The notes beneath the pieces are model-generated. The model searched no databases, had not been told where the DNA came from, and was given only the letters and a program-made list of their open reading frames with translations. This document shows positions 1 to 6,042 of a stretch of DNA of 6,042 nt, piece by piece. Numbering within the stretch: position 1 is the stretch's first letter; each line of letters opens with the position of its first letter. Both the position numbers and the translations under genes were made by a program. This DNA comes from an uncultured Bacilli bacterium (lineage in GTDB: Bacteria; Bacillota_I; Bacilli_A; RF39; UBA660), in contig CANUCD010000059.1 in NCBI GenBank assembly GCA_947856335.1, positions 1 to 6,042 on the forward strand, read 5' to 3'.

Positions 1-55
1 CTCAAAATCCAGTGGTAGCAATATCGTGTGGGTTCGAGTCCCACTATAGGCACCA
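1..55 (+). tRNA. tRNA-Leu(CAA), 3' part, truncated by the window edge
   Basis: The visible part starts at the anticodon loop (CTCAAAA, 1-7), with U33 at 2 and anticodon CAA at 3-5, which reads UUG. It continues with the 3' anticodon stem TCCAG (8-12). A long type II variable arm follows, in which TGGT (13-16) pairs with ATCG (23-26) using two wobble pairs. Next come a perfect five-pair T arm (GTGGG 28-32, loop TTCGAGT 33-39, CCCAC 40-44), the acceptor strand TATAGGC (45-51), discriminator A52 and an encoded CCA (53-55). The long variable arm and the A discriminator fit leucine rather than serine, which has G. The 5' half (D arm and 5' acceptor strand, expected GCCTATA) lies outside the window. 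Confidence 0.9.
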
Positions 56-65
56 ATTAGTGTTT

Positions 66-93
66 AAAAAGTTCTTATTTAAAGAGCTTTTTT
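66..93 (+). terminator. Rho-independent terminator after tRNA-Leu
   Basis: AAAAAGTTCTT (66-76) pairs with AAGAGCTTTTT (82-92) as an 11-pair stem containing one G-U wobble, closed by the five-base loop ATTTA. The T run that forms the 3' arm continues as TTTTTTGTTTTG. It starts 10 bases after the tRNA CCA end, so it should end tRNA transcription. The stem is nearly symmetric and could also stop minus-strand transcripts coming from the gene at 229-1134. Confidence 0.75.
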
Positions 94-128
94 GTTTTGT
101 TACTCCCAAATTACTCTGTTTTATTTAG

Positions 129-235
129 TGGCTCCAAAAAGTTGGACTGGGCATAAATCTTTTCTATTTAAAGGATTGTAACTTGTATTTTACTGGTTGT
201 TTTCTTGGGACAAGTGAAAAATTATTCTCTACATT
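129..235 (-). mobile_element. Remnant of the right end of an IS3-family-like insertion sequence
   Basis: The sequence TGGCTCCAAAAAGTTGGAC (129-147) resembles the terminal inverted repeats of many Firmicute IS3-family elements: TG at the tip, then a CCAAAAAGTT core. A minus-strand reading frame ends 16 bases inside it (stop TAG at 164-166), the usual spacing between orfB and the right terminal repeat. The rest of the element should extend to higher coordinates, but a different gene (229-1134) lies there, so only about 100 bases survive. No second terminal repeat and no target-site duplication are visible. The family assignment comes from remembered patterns, not from a search. Confidence 0.45.
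164..235 (-). pseudogene. C-terminal fragment of a probable IS3-type transposase (orfB)
   Basis: On the minus strand the open frame between a TAA at 236-238 and the TAG at 164-166 ends in SLVPRKQPVKYKLQSFK. The PVKYKLQSF tail resembles the SPVEYRxQ-type C-terminus of IS3-family orfB transposases, which closes the integrase core region. All catalytic DDE residues are missing because only about 24 codons remain, with no start codon. It overlaps the stop of the neighbouring gene at 229-231 in another frame. The similarity is short and could be chance, but its position just inside a terminal-repeat-like sequence supports it. Confidence 0.4.
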
Positions 236-1134
236 TTAAACGTATTCGTTTGGCAATTTTTATTTTCTTCAATTTGTTTTAAATTAGAACTCCAAAAATT
301 AAAACTAACCTCATCATTAAGGGTTTTTGCTTCTTTCATCTTTATAAGTATAAAAGCTTTTTTCTCTTCGTATCCCATTATATCCCATTGTTCAGGAGAA
401 ATTTCAATTGAATTTTCTTTTAATATTCTTTCAATATTTCTTTGAGCAAAATTATAAGCAACTTGATCGTTTTGAGCTAAAGCTTCTTTCTTTTGTTTGT
501 CTAATTCGTTTAATAAATCTGCTTTAGGATGTGAGAAAAACTTAATAGTATCATTGTCTCTAACTTTAGATTGTACCTGTGTTTTTTGGTGTTTAGGAGT
601 TACAGTTTCTTTTTTTTCGTATTTTTTTATTTGAAAATCTATAATAACTTTAGAAATTCCATTATGTTGTAATTCGGTTAAATCTTGTTTTATAGTTAGA
701 TTATCAATATTTATTCCTTTTTCCATAAATTTTAATTTTAAGTATGCAAGACCATATTCTTGTTTAATACCAGATAAAATTGAAAATTTACTTTCATCTA
801 AATTGCTTCCAGACATATATTCTTCATAGTGACCATTGGACCCTAGAAGAGCATTTATCAATTTATTGGTACCATAAGTGTTAATCTCACCATTTACAGA
901 TAATAATTCCATCGTTTTTATAATATATTTTTGAAAATTACCACTTGGTTTTCCAAATTGTTTTATATCACTTTGATATTTTGCTCTTGCCTCATTATAA
1001 ATTAGTCTAGCACTTTTTGCTTTTAAAATAGTCTTTTCATCTATTATTTGTTTGTTATTTTCTTTCAAATAAACATTTCCTTCACTAATAATATATTTTT
1101 CTAAATAATTTTTAATTTCATTAGTTGTAAACAT
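229..1134 (-). CDS. Unrecognised 301-residue protein with a duplicated C-terminal helical motif
   Basis: I do not recognise this family. The start is the ATG at 1132-1134 (MFTTNE), because AAGGAAG (1143-1149) lies 8 bases upstream; an in-frame ATG 13 codons further up has no such site and falls in the promoter region. The protein is predicted to be soluble, highly charged and mostly helical, with no signal peptide or membrane segment. Residues 1-170 look like one folded unit. Residues 171-200 are a hydrophilic Lys/Gln/Thr linker. Residues 201-291 carry two copies of a helical motif (216-241 and 267-291) sharing KEA, ND, V, NF, N and I at the same spacing. The last ten residues run into an insertion-sequence scar, so the natural C-terminus may have been altered. 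It sits alone between a tRNA terminator and a divergent gene. An accessory or phage-derived origin is possible but unproven. Confidence 0.75.
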   Translation of the reverse strand: MFTTNEIKNYLEKYIISEGNVYLKENNKQIIDEKTILKAKSARLIYNEARAKYQSDIKQFGKPSGNFQKYIIKTMELLSVNGEINTYGTNKLINALLGSNGHYEEYMSGSNLDESKFSILSGIKQEYGLAYLKLKFMEKGINIDNLTIKQDLTELQHNGISKVIIDFQIKKYEKKETVTPKHQKTQVQSKVRDNDTIKFFSHPKADLLNELDKQKKEALAQNDQVAYNFAQRNIERILKENSIEISPEQWDIMGYEEKKAFILIKMKEAKTLNDEVSFNFWSSNLKQIEENKNCQTNTFKM

Positions 1135-1227
1135 AATTATCACTTCCTTATAACAATATTTTAGCATAATCAATTTTATTTGTGTACATTTTTATATAAT
1201 TTGTTATAATTATTTTGAGGTGTTTAT
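1135..1227. promoter_or_regulatory. Divergent promoter region between the 301-residue gene and the small membrane protein gene
   Basis: For the minus-strand gene an extended -10 TGCTAAAAT (1158-1166, hexamer 1158-1163) lies 17 bases from a weak -35 TACACA (1181-1186), followed by the ribosome site AAGGAAG (1143-1149). For the plus-strand gene two TATAAT boxes are present (1195-1200 and 1205-1210, the second preceded by TG as an extended -10). No convincing -35 is seen; TTGTGT at 1180-1185 sits 19 bases from the second box. The first box leaves a more usual leader before the ribosome site GAGGTG (1217-1222). The two promoters overlap within about 50 bases, so polymerase binding in one direction may hinder the other. 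Confidence 0.5.
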
Positions 1228-1599
1228 ATGAGAAAAGGAACAAAACATTTAAGAATAGCTAGTATTATCCAAATTATAATTGGTATTATTGGTATTCTTA
1301 TAACTTATTATTTAATTGGTGAGGCAACAATAGATATTGATGCTAAGAAAGCTTTAGGAATACTTATTCTGACATATGCTAGTTATGCATTTCAAATTAT
1401 TGCTGGTTTATTTGGACTTATTCTTGCTAAGAAAAATTCTTTATTTACCGTGCTTTTAGGACTTCTTTTGTTTACTTCCCAGTTAATACAGTTTATTCAT
1501 ACTGATAATAATATTTTATATATTATCATAAATATTGTTATGTTAATATTCCCTTATTATTATTTACATAATGCTTACTTGAATTTTAAAAAACAATAA
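1228..1599 (+). CDS. Small four-helix integral membrane protein, function unknown
   Basis: This 123-residue protein starts at ATG 1228, with GAGGTG five bases upstream. Hydrophobic stretches at about residues 10-31, 43-66, 70-90 and 95-115 predict four membrane helices. The Lys/Arg-rich N-terminus (MRKGTKHLR) and Lys-rich C-terminus (NFKKQ) suggest both ends face the cytoplasm. Short polar segments join the helices: EATIDIDAKK between helices 1 and 2, AKKNS between 2 and 3, HTDNN between 3 and 4. There is no signal peptidase site, catalytic motif or metal-binding pattern that I can see. It is the only plus-strand protein gene here. It stands between a divergent gene and a convergent ABC permease gene, so it is probably transcribed alone. 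I cannot assign a family. Its reading frame and ribosome site make it a credible gene. Confidence 0.8.
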   Translation: MRKGTKHLRIASIIQIIIGIIGILITYYLIGEATIDIDAKKALGILILTYASYAFQIIAGLFGLILAKKNSLFTVLLGLLLFTSQLIQFIHTDNNILYIIINIVMLIFPYYYLHNAYLNFKKQ

Positions 1600-1617
1600 C
1601 GAAATGCTATTATTTTT
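1595..1617. terminator. Weak bidirectional terminator between convergent genes
   Basis: Only 18 bases separate the two convergent stop codons. AATAAC (1595-1600) and GCTATT (1606-1611) can form a short, imperfect hairpin with one A-C mismatch. It is followed by TATTTTTTTA on the plus strand and by TTGTTTTTT on the minus strand. The stem is A/T-rich and weak, so termination here is plausible in both directions but not assured; readthrough would create overlapping antisense transcripts. Confidence 0.35.
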
Positions 1618-4600
1618 TTATTCTACTGATTTTAGAGATTCTATCATATCTATCTTCTTTAGTCTTCTATTTGTAATTATTTGAACTATAACAGTAAAGA
1701 AGATAATAATTAAGAATGAGTATATATAACTTGGCCATAAAATATTGTGTAAAAATAATATGTTATCTGTTTCGGCGACATTTATTACATACATATGTAA
1801 AAATATTCCTGCACCAAGTCCTATAAAGATACCTATTATAGTTAAAAGAAGTGTTTCTCTATATACATAACTAGATACTTCTTTATCATAGAAGCCTAGT
1901 ACTTTTAGAGTCGATATTTCTCTTAATCGTTCAGCAATGTTGATTGTTGTTAAATTATATAAGACTATGAATGCTAGCATACAAGAAGCCCCAATAATTA
2001 GCAAAATAATAAGATTTAGTCCTCCAACCATATTATCAAATACTTGAATGTTATCTTCAGTAAAGTTAATTGTGCTAATAAGTCCAGCATCCATCCATTC
2101 TTTAGCTAAAATGCTATGGCTTGTATCACTATTTAGTTTAGCCATAATCATATTATAAGAAAGTTCTTGTTCAAAGTATTTTTCATAAGTTGCTTCGTTC
2201 ATATAAATGTAGTGAAGAGTATAATTTTCGATAATTTCTTTTACTGGTAAAATAACTAGTTCATTATTGTTATTTCTTATCTTTATCATATCTCCTATTT
2301 TAACATTTAGTAAATCAGCCATTTTTTCACTAATGATTACGCCATCACTTGGGAATGTAAACTCTTCATTTACTTTACTATTCATAGTAATAAAAGTATC
2401 AATATTTTCTGGATTATTTAAAACAATTAAATAGACATCATGATTAAGATTTTTAGCATCAAAAGTAAAAGATGCTTGATATATAGGCATATATTCTATA
2501 ATAGAATCATTTGCTAATCTTTCTTTTAATTCATCATCTAATTCTTTAAATGAATTTTGCATAACAAATAAGGCATCATAATGGTTAATTTTACCGTATT
2601 GTAACTCGGCAAGACCACTAATACTATCACGAAGACCAAAACCAGTTAATAGTAAGGCAGTTGAACCTACTACTCCTAAGACTGTCATAATTATTCTTTT
2701 TTTGTAGCGAAACATATTTCTTACTGTTACTTTCCAGGTAAAAGAAAGTCTTTTCCATATAAATTTAATATGCTCTAATAAAACTTTTTTCCCTCTTTTA
2801 GGAGATGCTGGTCTAAGTATTGTTGCAGGGGCATTTTTTAGTTCTTTTAAACAAGTAGTAATAGCAATAATTGACATTAACCCTAAAGTAACTAATATCA
2901 TAACAAAGAATGGAAGTAATTTCATGTTGATTTGAAGTTGTGGTAAAATATAGTTAGCATGATATATACTATAAATGACATTAGGGATTAGTGTATAACC
3001 AATTAAAAGACCAACTGTTACACCAATTACTGTTGCAAAAAAGATATAAAATAAATATCCGTTAATAATCATGAACCAACTATAACCAAGTGATGAGAGA
3101 ATTCCTATTTCTCCTCTTTCTTCTTCTATCATTCGATTCATTGTATTAAAACACATGAGAGCAACTACCGTGATAAAAAATATAGGGAATATTCCTGCGA
3201 TAGCATCTACTTTTGATGCATCATCCCAAATACTTGCATAACCATTATTATCTGTTCTATCTAGTAAATACCACTCGGGCTTTTCTATTTCCTTTAATGA
3301 GGCTTTTGCTTCTTCGATTTTTTGGGCTAATTCGGCTTCTTTATTATTTAAAGTGTTAAGCCCTTCTTGATATTCTTCATAAGCACTATTTATTTTAGCT
3401 TCGTTTTCTGATACTTCTTGTTTAGCTTTTTCTAACTCTTCTTTTCCTGCACTTATTTGTTCGTTTAACTTTTTTTCGTTTGCTTCTATTTCCTCTTTAC
3501 TGGCATTTAAAGTGTTTTTAGTTGTAATAAGTGTTTCTAAATTTTTTTGTTCGTTTTTTAAATTTTCTAATTCTTTTGTGTATGTAGTATAAATTTCATC
3601 TTCTTTAGATATTGTTAAAAGAAGGTCTTCAAGTTCACTTACTTTCGTGTCTAAAGTTTTTTTAACATCTTCTAGAGTATCTTCAGTTAATCCTGCTAAC
3701 TTTAGAGTATTTATAAAAGTATTATAACTATTATTCCAAGCTTCTTTGGCATTATTTATCTTAGTAATACCATTTTTTTCTTCGGTTGCTAATATATTTT
3801 CGTTTTTAGCTATTTCATTTTTAGCTTTAATTATTTGCTCTCTTCCCCTGTTAATTTCTGTTAGAGCATCATTTAGAGTTATTTTGGCTTCATTTATTTG
3901 ATCGTTATATTCATTTTCTATTTTATTGATTTCTAAAGTAGCTTCCTCTAATATTTCTTCATATCTTTTTGTTTCTCTAATGGGCTTTAATTCTTCTAGT
4001 TTTTCTAATAGTTTTCTTGTAATTTTATCATAATCTTCAAAATAAGCTAGTTTATCTAGTGCACCTTGAGCTGTTATATATATTTCTGTATAATATGAAG
4101 AATTAAAATTTTCTTTTAAAACATAAATAAATGATTGCAGTTCTCCTGTTCCAACACTAGATATTCCCATTTGTCTACTTAAATACATGGGACTATTTAT
4201 TAGTCCTACAACAGTGTATGTTTCAACTTTAAGAATATCATCTACAGAAGTCTTTGTAATTAAAAGAGTATCACCAATTTGGTATTTTGTACTATCTGCT
4301 AGACATTCTTTTTCGTTGGTAGGCATTTTACCTTCAATTATATCAAAAGTATTAACTTCATCTTCTATGGCATGAATACGAACTTCTTCTCCATCTATTA
4401 TGGCATCTGTAGAATAACTGGGAATAACTTTTTCAATATATTCTAAATTTTTTAGACTTAGAACATCATCTTCAGTTAATCCTCCAGTGCTTACGATTTT
4501 AAAATCCATTAAATGATATTTGTCATAATAATTATCTAATGTTGTATGTATGTCTGGAGTTGTTTCTCTAAGCCCTGCAAAAAAACCTACACCTAAAGCA

Positions 4601-4677
4601 ACAATAAATAAAACAGATAAAAAGCGACCAATGTTTTTACGCATTTTTACAAAGGAAAGTTTATATAAAAGACGCAT
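1618..4677 (-). CDS. Large FtsX/MacB-type ABC permease with extracytoplasmic coiled coil
   Basis: This is the membrane subunit partnered with the ATPase encoded just upstream. Counting from a possible TTG start at 4681-4683 (1021 residues), membrane segments fall at about 19-38, 496-516, 536-565, 588-610, 663-683, 886-910, 941-965 and 984-1004. That gives two FtsX units of four helices each. Each unit has a cytoplasmic coupling helix: EERGEIGILSSLGYS near 521-535 and ERLREISTLKVLGF near 918-931. The first outer domain (39-495) holds a MacB-like periplasmic-core region, then a Glu/Lys/Asn-rich coiled coil at about 221-468 ending in EKPEWYLLDR, a feature I recall from large Firmicute permeases of this type. 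The second outer domain spans 684-885. I chose the ATG at 4675-4677 (1019 residues) because it overlaps the ATPase stop. In this superfamily such proteins export lipids, peptides or drugs, or transmit force across the membrane; the substrate here is unknown. Confidence 0.9.
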   Translation of the reverse strand: MRLLYKLSFVKMRKNIGRFLSVLFIVALGVGFFAGLRETTPDIHTTLDNYYDKYHLMDFKIVSTGGLTEDDVLSLKNLEYIEKVIPSYSTDAIIDGEEVRIHAIEDEVNTFDIIEGKMPTNEKECLADSTKYQIGDTLLITKTSVDDILKVETYTVVGLINSPMYLSRQMGISSVGTGELQSFIYVLKENFNSSYYTEIYITAQGALDKLAYFEDYDKITRKLLEKLEELKPIRETKRYEEILEEATLEINKIENEYNDQINEAKITLNDALTEINRGREQIIKAKNEIAKNENILATEEKNGITKINNAKEAWNNSYNTFINTLKLAGLTEDTLEDVKKTLDTKVSELEDLLLTISKEDEIYTTYTKELENLKNEQKNLETLITTKNTLNASKEEIEANEKKLNEQISAGKEELEKAKQEVSENEAKINSAYEEYQEGLNTLNNKEAELAQKIEEAKASLKEIEKPEWYLLDRTDNNGYASIWDDASKVDAIAGIFPIFFITVVALMCFNTMNRMIEEERGEIGILSSLGYSWFMIINGYLFYIFFATVIGVTVGLLIGYTLIPNVIYSIYHANYILPQLQINMKLLPFFVMILVTLGLMSIIAITTCLKELKNAPATILRPASPKRGKKVLLEHIKFIWKRLSFTWKVTVRNMFRYKKRIIMTVLGVVGSTALLLTGFGLRDSISGLAELQYGKINHYDALFVMQNSFKELDDELKERLANDSIIEYMPIYQASFTFDAKNLNHDVYLIVLNNPENIDTFITMNSKVNEEFTFPSDGVIISEKMADLLNVKIGDMIKIRNNNNELVILPVKEIIENYTLHYIYMNEATYEKYFEQELSYNMIMAKLNSDTSHSILAKEWMDAGLISTINFTEDNIQVFDNMVGGLNLIILLIIGASCMLAFIVLYNLTTINIAERLREISTLKVLGFYDKEVSSYVYRETLLLTIIGIFIGLGAGIFLHMYVINVAETDNILFLHNILWPSYIYSFLIIIFFTVIVQIITNRRLKKIDMIESLKSVE

Positions 4678-4695
4678 TACCAATCAAGCTCCTTT
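4675..4695 (-). promoter_or_regulatory. Ribosome site and ambiguous start of the permease at the ATPase-permease junction
   Basis: AAAGGAG (4689-4695) lies inside the last codons of the ATPase gene. It is five bases from a TTG (4681-4683) and eleven bases from an ATG (4675-4677), both in the permease frame and separated only by GTA. The ATG shares its A with the ATPase stop TAA, giving TAATG, a typical translational coupling arrangement. The TTG has the better spacing and the ATG the better codon. The two choices differ by two residues, so nothing functional depends on it except the overlap. Confidence 0.65.
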
Positions 4696-5378
4696 ACATC
4701 TTTAGGCTTTTTATTTATTTTGATATCTTCAACTGTTCCATTTTTAATACGTATTACTTTATCTGCTATTTCTGAGATGATAGCATTATGAGTAATAATT
4801 ATTGTAGTCATACCAGTATTACGACATGATTTTTGAAGTAAATCTAATATTTTAACACCTGTTTTGGAATCAAGAGCTCCTGTTGGTTCATCACATAATA
4901 ATAGTTTAGGATTTTTGGCAATAGCTCTTGCTATAGCAACACGTTGTTGTTCTCCTCCAGATAATCCTCCTGGGAAATTATTTATCCGATCTTTTAAGCC
5001 TACTTGCTCTAATACCTTAGTTGGATTTAAAGGATTTTTGCATATTTGAACTGCTAATTCTACGTTTTCTAGGGCTGTTAAGTTTTGAACTAAATTATAA
5101 AACTGAAAGACAAAGCCAATACTATTTCTTCGGTATGCGATGAGTTCTTTACGATTATAGGCAGTAATTTCTTCGTTATCAACAATAATATGTCCTGATG
5201 TTGCACTATCCATTCCACCTAATAAGTTTAAAATCGTTGTTTTACCAGCACCTGATGGACCAAGTATAACAACTAATTCTCCTTTTTCAATAGTAAATGA
5301 AACATCATGGGCAGCTTTAATAGTTACTTCTCCCATTTTATATTCTTTTTTGACATTTTTTAGTTCAATATAACTCAT
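4677..5378 (-). CDS. ABC transporter ATP-binding protein, MacB/LolD type
   Basis: This is a complete 233-residue nucleotide-binding subunit that should dimerise and power the FtsX-type permease encoded next to it. All hallmarks are intact: Walker A GPSGAGKT (40-47), Q-loop Q92 in FVFQFYNLVQNLTALENV, signature LSGGEQQR (139-146), Walker B LLLCDEP with catalytic E164 (159-165), D-loop GALDS (167-171) and H-loop H197. The FYNLVQNLTALENVELA stretch and the short length are typical of the MacB/LolD/FtsE group rather than of importers or BtuD-type proteins. The C-terminus (INKKPKDVKELDW) is a short charged tail. ATG 5376-5378 is preceded at seven bases by GGAGG (5386-5390). It lies 36 bases after the pentapeptide gene and overlaps or abuts the permease start. 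It is cytoplasmic, at the inner face of the membrane. Confidence 0.96.
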   Translation of the reverse strand: MSYIELKNVKKEYKMGEVTIKAAHDVSFTIEKGELVVILGPSGAGKTTILNLLGGMDSATSGHIIVDNEEITAYNRKELIAYRRNSIGFVFQFYNLVQNLTALENVELAVQICKNPLNPTKVLEQVGLKDRINNFPGGLSGGEQQRVAIARAIAKNPKLLLCDEPTGALDSKTGVKILDLLQKSCRNTGMTTIIITHNAIISEIADKVIRIKNGTVEDIKINKKPKDVKELDW

Positions 5379-5384
5379 AGCATA

Positions 5385-5425
5385 TCCTCCTATTATTATT
5401 ATAACATAAAAACTTTAATCTTCAA
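5385..5425 (-). promoter_or_regulatory. Probable promoter and ribosome site for the ABC pair, overlapping the pentapeptide gene end
   Basis: On the minus strand, TTGAAG (5420-5425) is separated by 16 bases from a perfect TATAAT (5398-5403), which is preceded by TG as an extended -10 (TGTTATAAT, 5398-5406). A strong ribosome site GGAGGA (5385-5390) follows. Transcription would begin near 5391, giving a leader of only about 13 bases. The -35 box sits in the last codons of the upstream pentapeptide gene (stop at 5415-5417), so the ATPase and permease may be expressed without it. No terminator hairpin is visible in the 36-base gap, so readthrough from upstream is also possible. Confidence 0.65.
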
Positions 5426-6032
5426 TCAAGATTCCTTTAGAACTAACAATTTCTAGTAAGTTTAATAAAGATAAAGTTGAAGTAATAAATTCATCTAAAT
5501 TGATTTTAATATCTTCAAAATGACTTGTTTTTAAATCACATTTTTTAAAATGAGTATCAATAAAGTTGTCCATGATAAAACGACATTTATAAAATTTATT
5601 ATCTTCGTATTTATTGTGGCGATGAATATTTTCTAACCATTTTGTATCATCTATTAAAGTATTTAGAATTTCAGTGTTTTCGATTTTTGAGTATTCTATG
5701 ATGCACTCAGATACTATACTATCAGTTATTTTGCTTTCAAAAAAAGAGATGTTTATAAGTTTAGAGTTATTCACTTCAACTTTATTTAGATTACAAGCAC
5801 TAAATGTCACATTATTTAATTCACAATTTTGAAATTTAACTTTGCCAAAATAAGTATTATCAAATGATACATTATTAAACTTACATTTAGTAAAACAAAT
5901 TTCTCTTAAAGTTTCAAAGTTTATTTCCTCTTTTTCTATTTCTTCATCTTGAAATAAAAGGTTGGTTAGAGTTAAATCTTCACGGTTCTTAAATTCTTCT
6001 TTTCTTAATTCATGATTAAATTCCCATTTCAT
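5415..6032 (-). CDS. Pentapeptide-repeat protein with Qnr/MfpA-like layout
   Basis: This 205-residue protein is predicted to form a right-handed quadrilateral beta-helix. Hydrophobic centre residues recur every five positions, from L42 and F47 through F52, F57, F62, F67, L72, F77, L82, V87, L92, F97, I102 and on to I127. They resume in the same register at F147, F152, F157, F162, L167, F172 and I177. Residues 131-146 (WLENIHRHNKYEDNK region) break the pattern and probably form a loop. The N-terminal 40 residues are charged; residues 179-205 (LDEFITSTLSLLNLLEI, then SSKGILIED) look like the helical C-terminal cap of this superfamily. No signal peptide is seen, so it is probably cytosolic. ATG 6030-6032 follows GAGG (6039-6042) by six bases. 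Known members include gyrase-protecting DNA mimics, but many have no known role. It precedes the ABC genes on the same strand by 36 bases; a functional link is not shown. Confidence 0.88.
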   Translation of the reverse strand: MKWEFNHELRKEEFKNREDLTLTNLLFQDEEIEKEEINFETLREICFTKCKFNNVSFDNTYFGKVKFQNCELNNVTFSACNLNKVEVNNSKLINISFFESKITDSIVSECIIEYSKIENTEILNTLIDDTKWLENIHRHNKYEDNKFYKCRFIMDNFIDTHFKKCDLKTSHFEDIKINLDEFITSTLSLLNLLEIVSSKGILIED

Positions 6033-6042
6033 TTTTTTCCTC

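Noticed and set aside
1..12. Anticodon read as TCA, suggesting a UGA-reading tRNA as in Mycoplasma
   Set aside because: This would place C instead of U at position 33 and shift the stem. The long variable arm is leucine-type, and tryptophan is encoded by TGG in the genes here.
56..128. Small RNA or riboswitch after the tRNA
   Set aside because: Apart from the terminator hairpin there is no further stable stem or conserved motif. The repeated TTACTC is only six bases.
1195..1208. Inverted repeat TATAA-tttg-TTATA as an operator
   Set aside because: It is a five-base A/T-only palindrome made by two adjacent -10-like boxes, and such repeats are expected by chance in DNA this AT-rich.
4187..4375. 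Plus-strand open frame opposite the permease
   Set aside because: It lies inside a strongly supported minus-strand gene and has no domain or family signal; it is a shadow of the real gene.
4864..5049. Plus-strand open frame opposite the ATPase
   Set aside because: It is the antisense of the conserved signature and Walker B region of the ATPase, so it is a by-product of that coding sequence.
5391..5401. TAT/TTA triplet run as a phase-variable repeat
   Set aside because: There are only about three and a half triplets, located between the -10 box and the ribosome site. That is too short to expect slippage-based switching.
4677..6032. Bacitracin-type (BceAB) resistance module or an FtsEX pair
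   Set aside because: The permease has two FtsX units with a giant coiled-coil outer domain and eight helices, unlike the ten-helix BceB or the small four-helix FtsX, and no two-component system is next to it in the window.

Overview
The window is AT-rich bacterial DNA. Several traits point to a low-GC Firmicute or Tenericute-like gut lineage (Bacilli/Erysipelotrichia/RF39-type): strong AG-rich ribosome binding sites, a tRNA gene that encodes its own CCA end, TATAAT-type promoters with extended -10 elements, and Lys/Asn/Ile/Glu-rich proteins. Tryptophan is written TGG in the genes checked and TGA is not needed as a sense codon, so the standard bacterial code fits and a Mycoplasma-type code does not. 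The lineage is an inference from composition only.

Layout, left to right. Positions 1-55 are the 3' part of a tRNA-Leu(CAA) gene cut by the window edge, followed by a hairpin terminator (66-93). Positions 129 to about 235 look like the decayed right end of an IS3-type insertion sequence, with a terminal-repeat-like end and a transposase C-terminus. It abuts the stop of an unrecognised 301-residue protein gene (229-1134, minus) that carries a duplicated helical motif near its C-terminus. A compact divergent promoter region separates that gene from a small four-helix membrane protein (1228-1599, plus), which converges on the next operon with only 18 bases between stop codons.

The right two thirds is a minus-strand cluster read from 6032 down to 1618: a pentapeptide-repeat protein (5415-6032), a MacB/LolD-type ABC ATPase (4677-5378) and a large two-FtsX-domain permease with a long extracytoplasmic coiled coil (1618-4677). 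The ATPase and permease touch at a TAATG junction and almost certainly form one transporter or mechanotransmission complex. A well-formed promoter overlapping the 3' end of the pentapeptide gene suggests that the ABC pair can be transcribed independently of it. The ABC substrate cannot be read from the sequence.

I found no CRISPR array, phage module, toxin-antitoxin pair or clear undescribed system. The points most worth a second look are the unrecognised repeat-bearing protein beside a tRNA and an IS scar, and the Qnr-like architecture of the pentapeptide protein.
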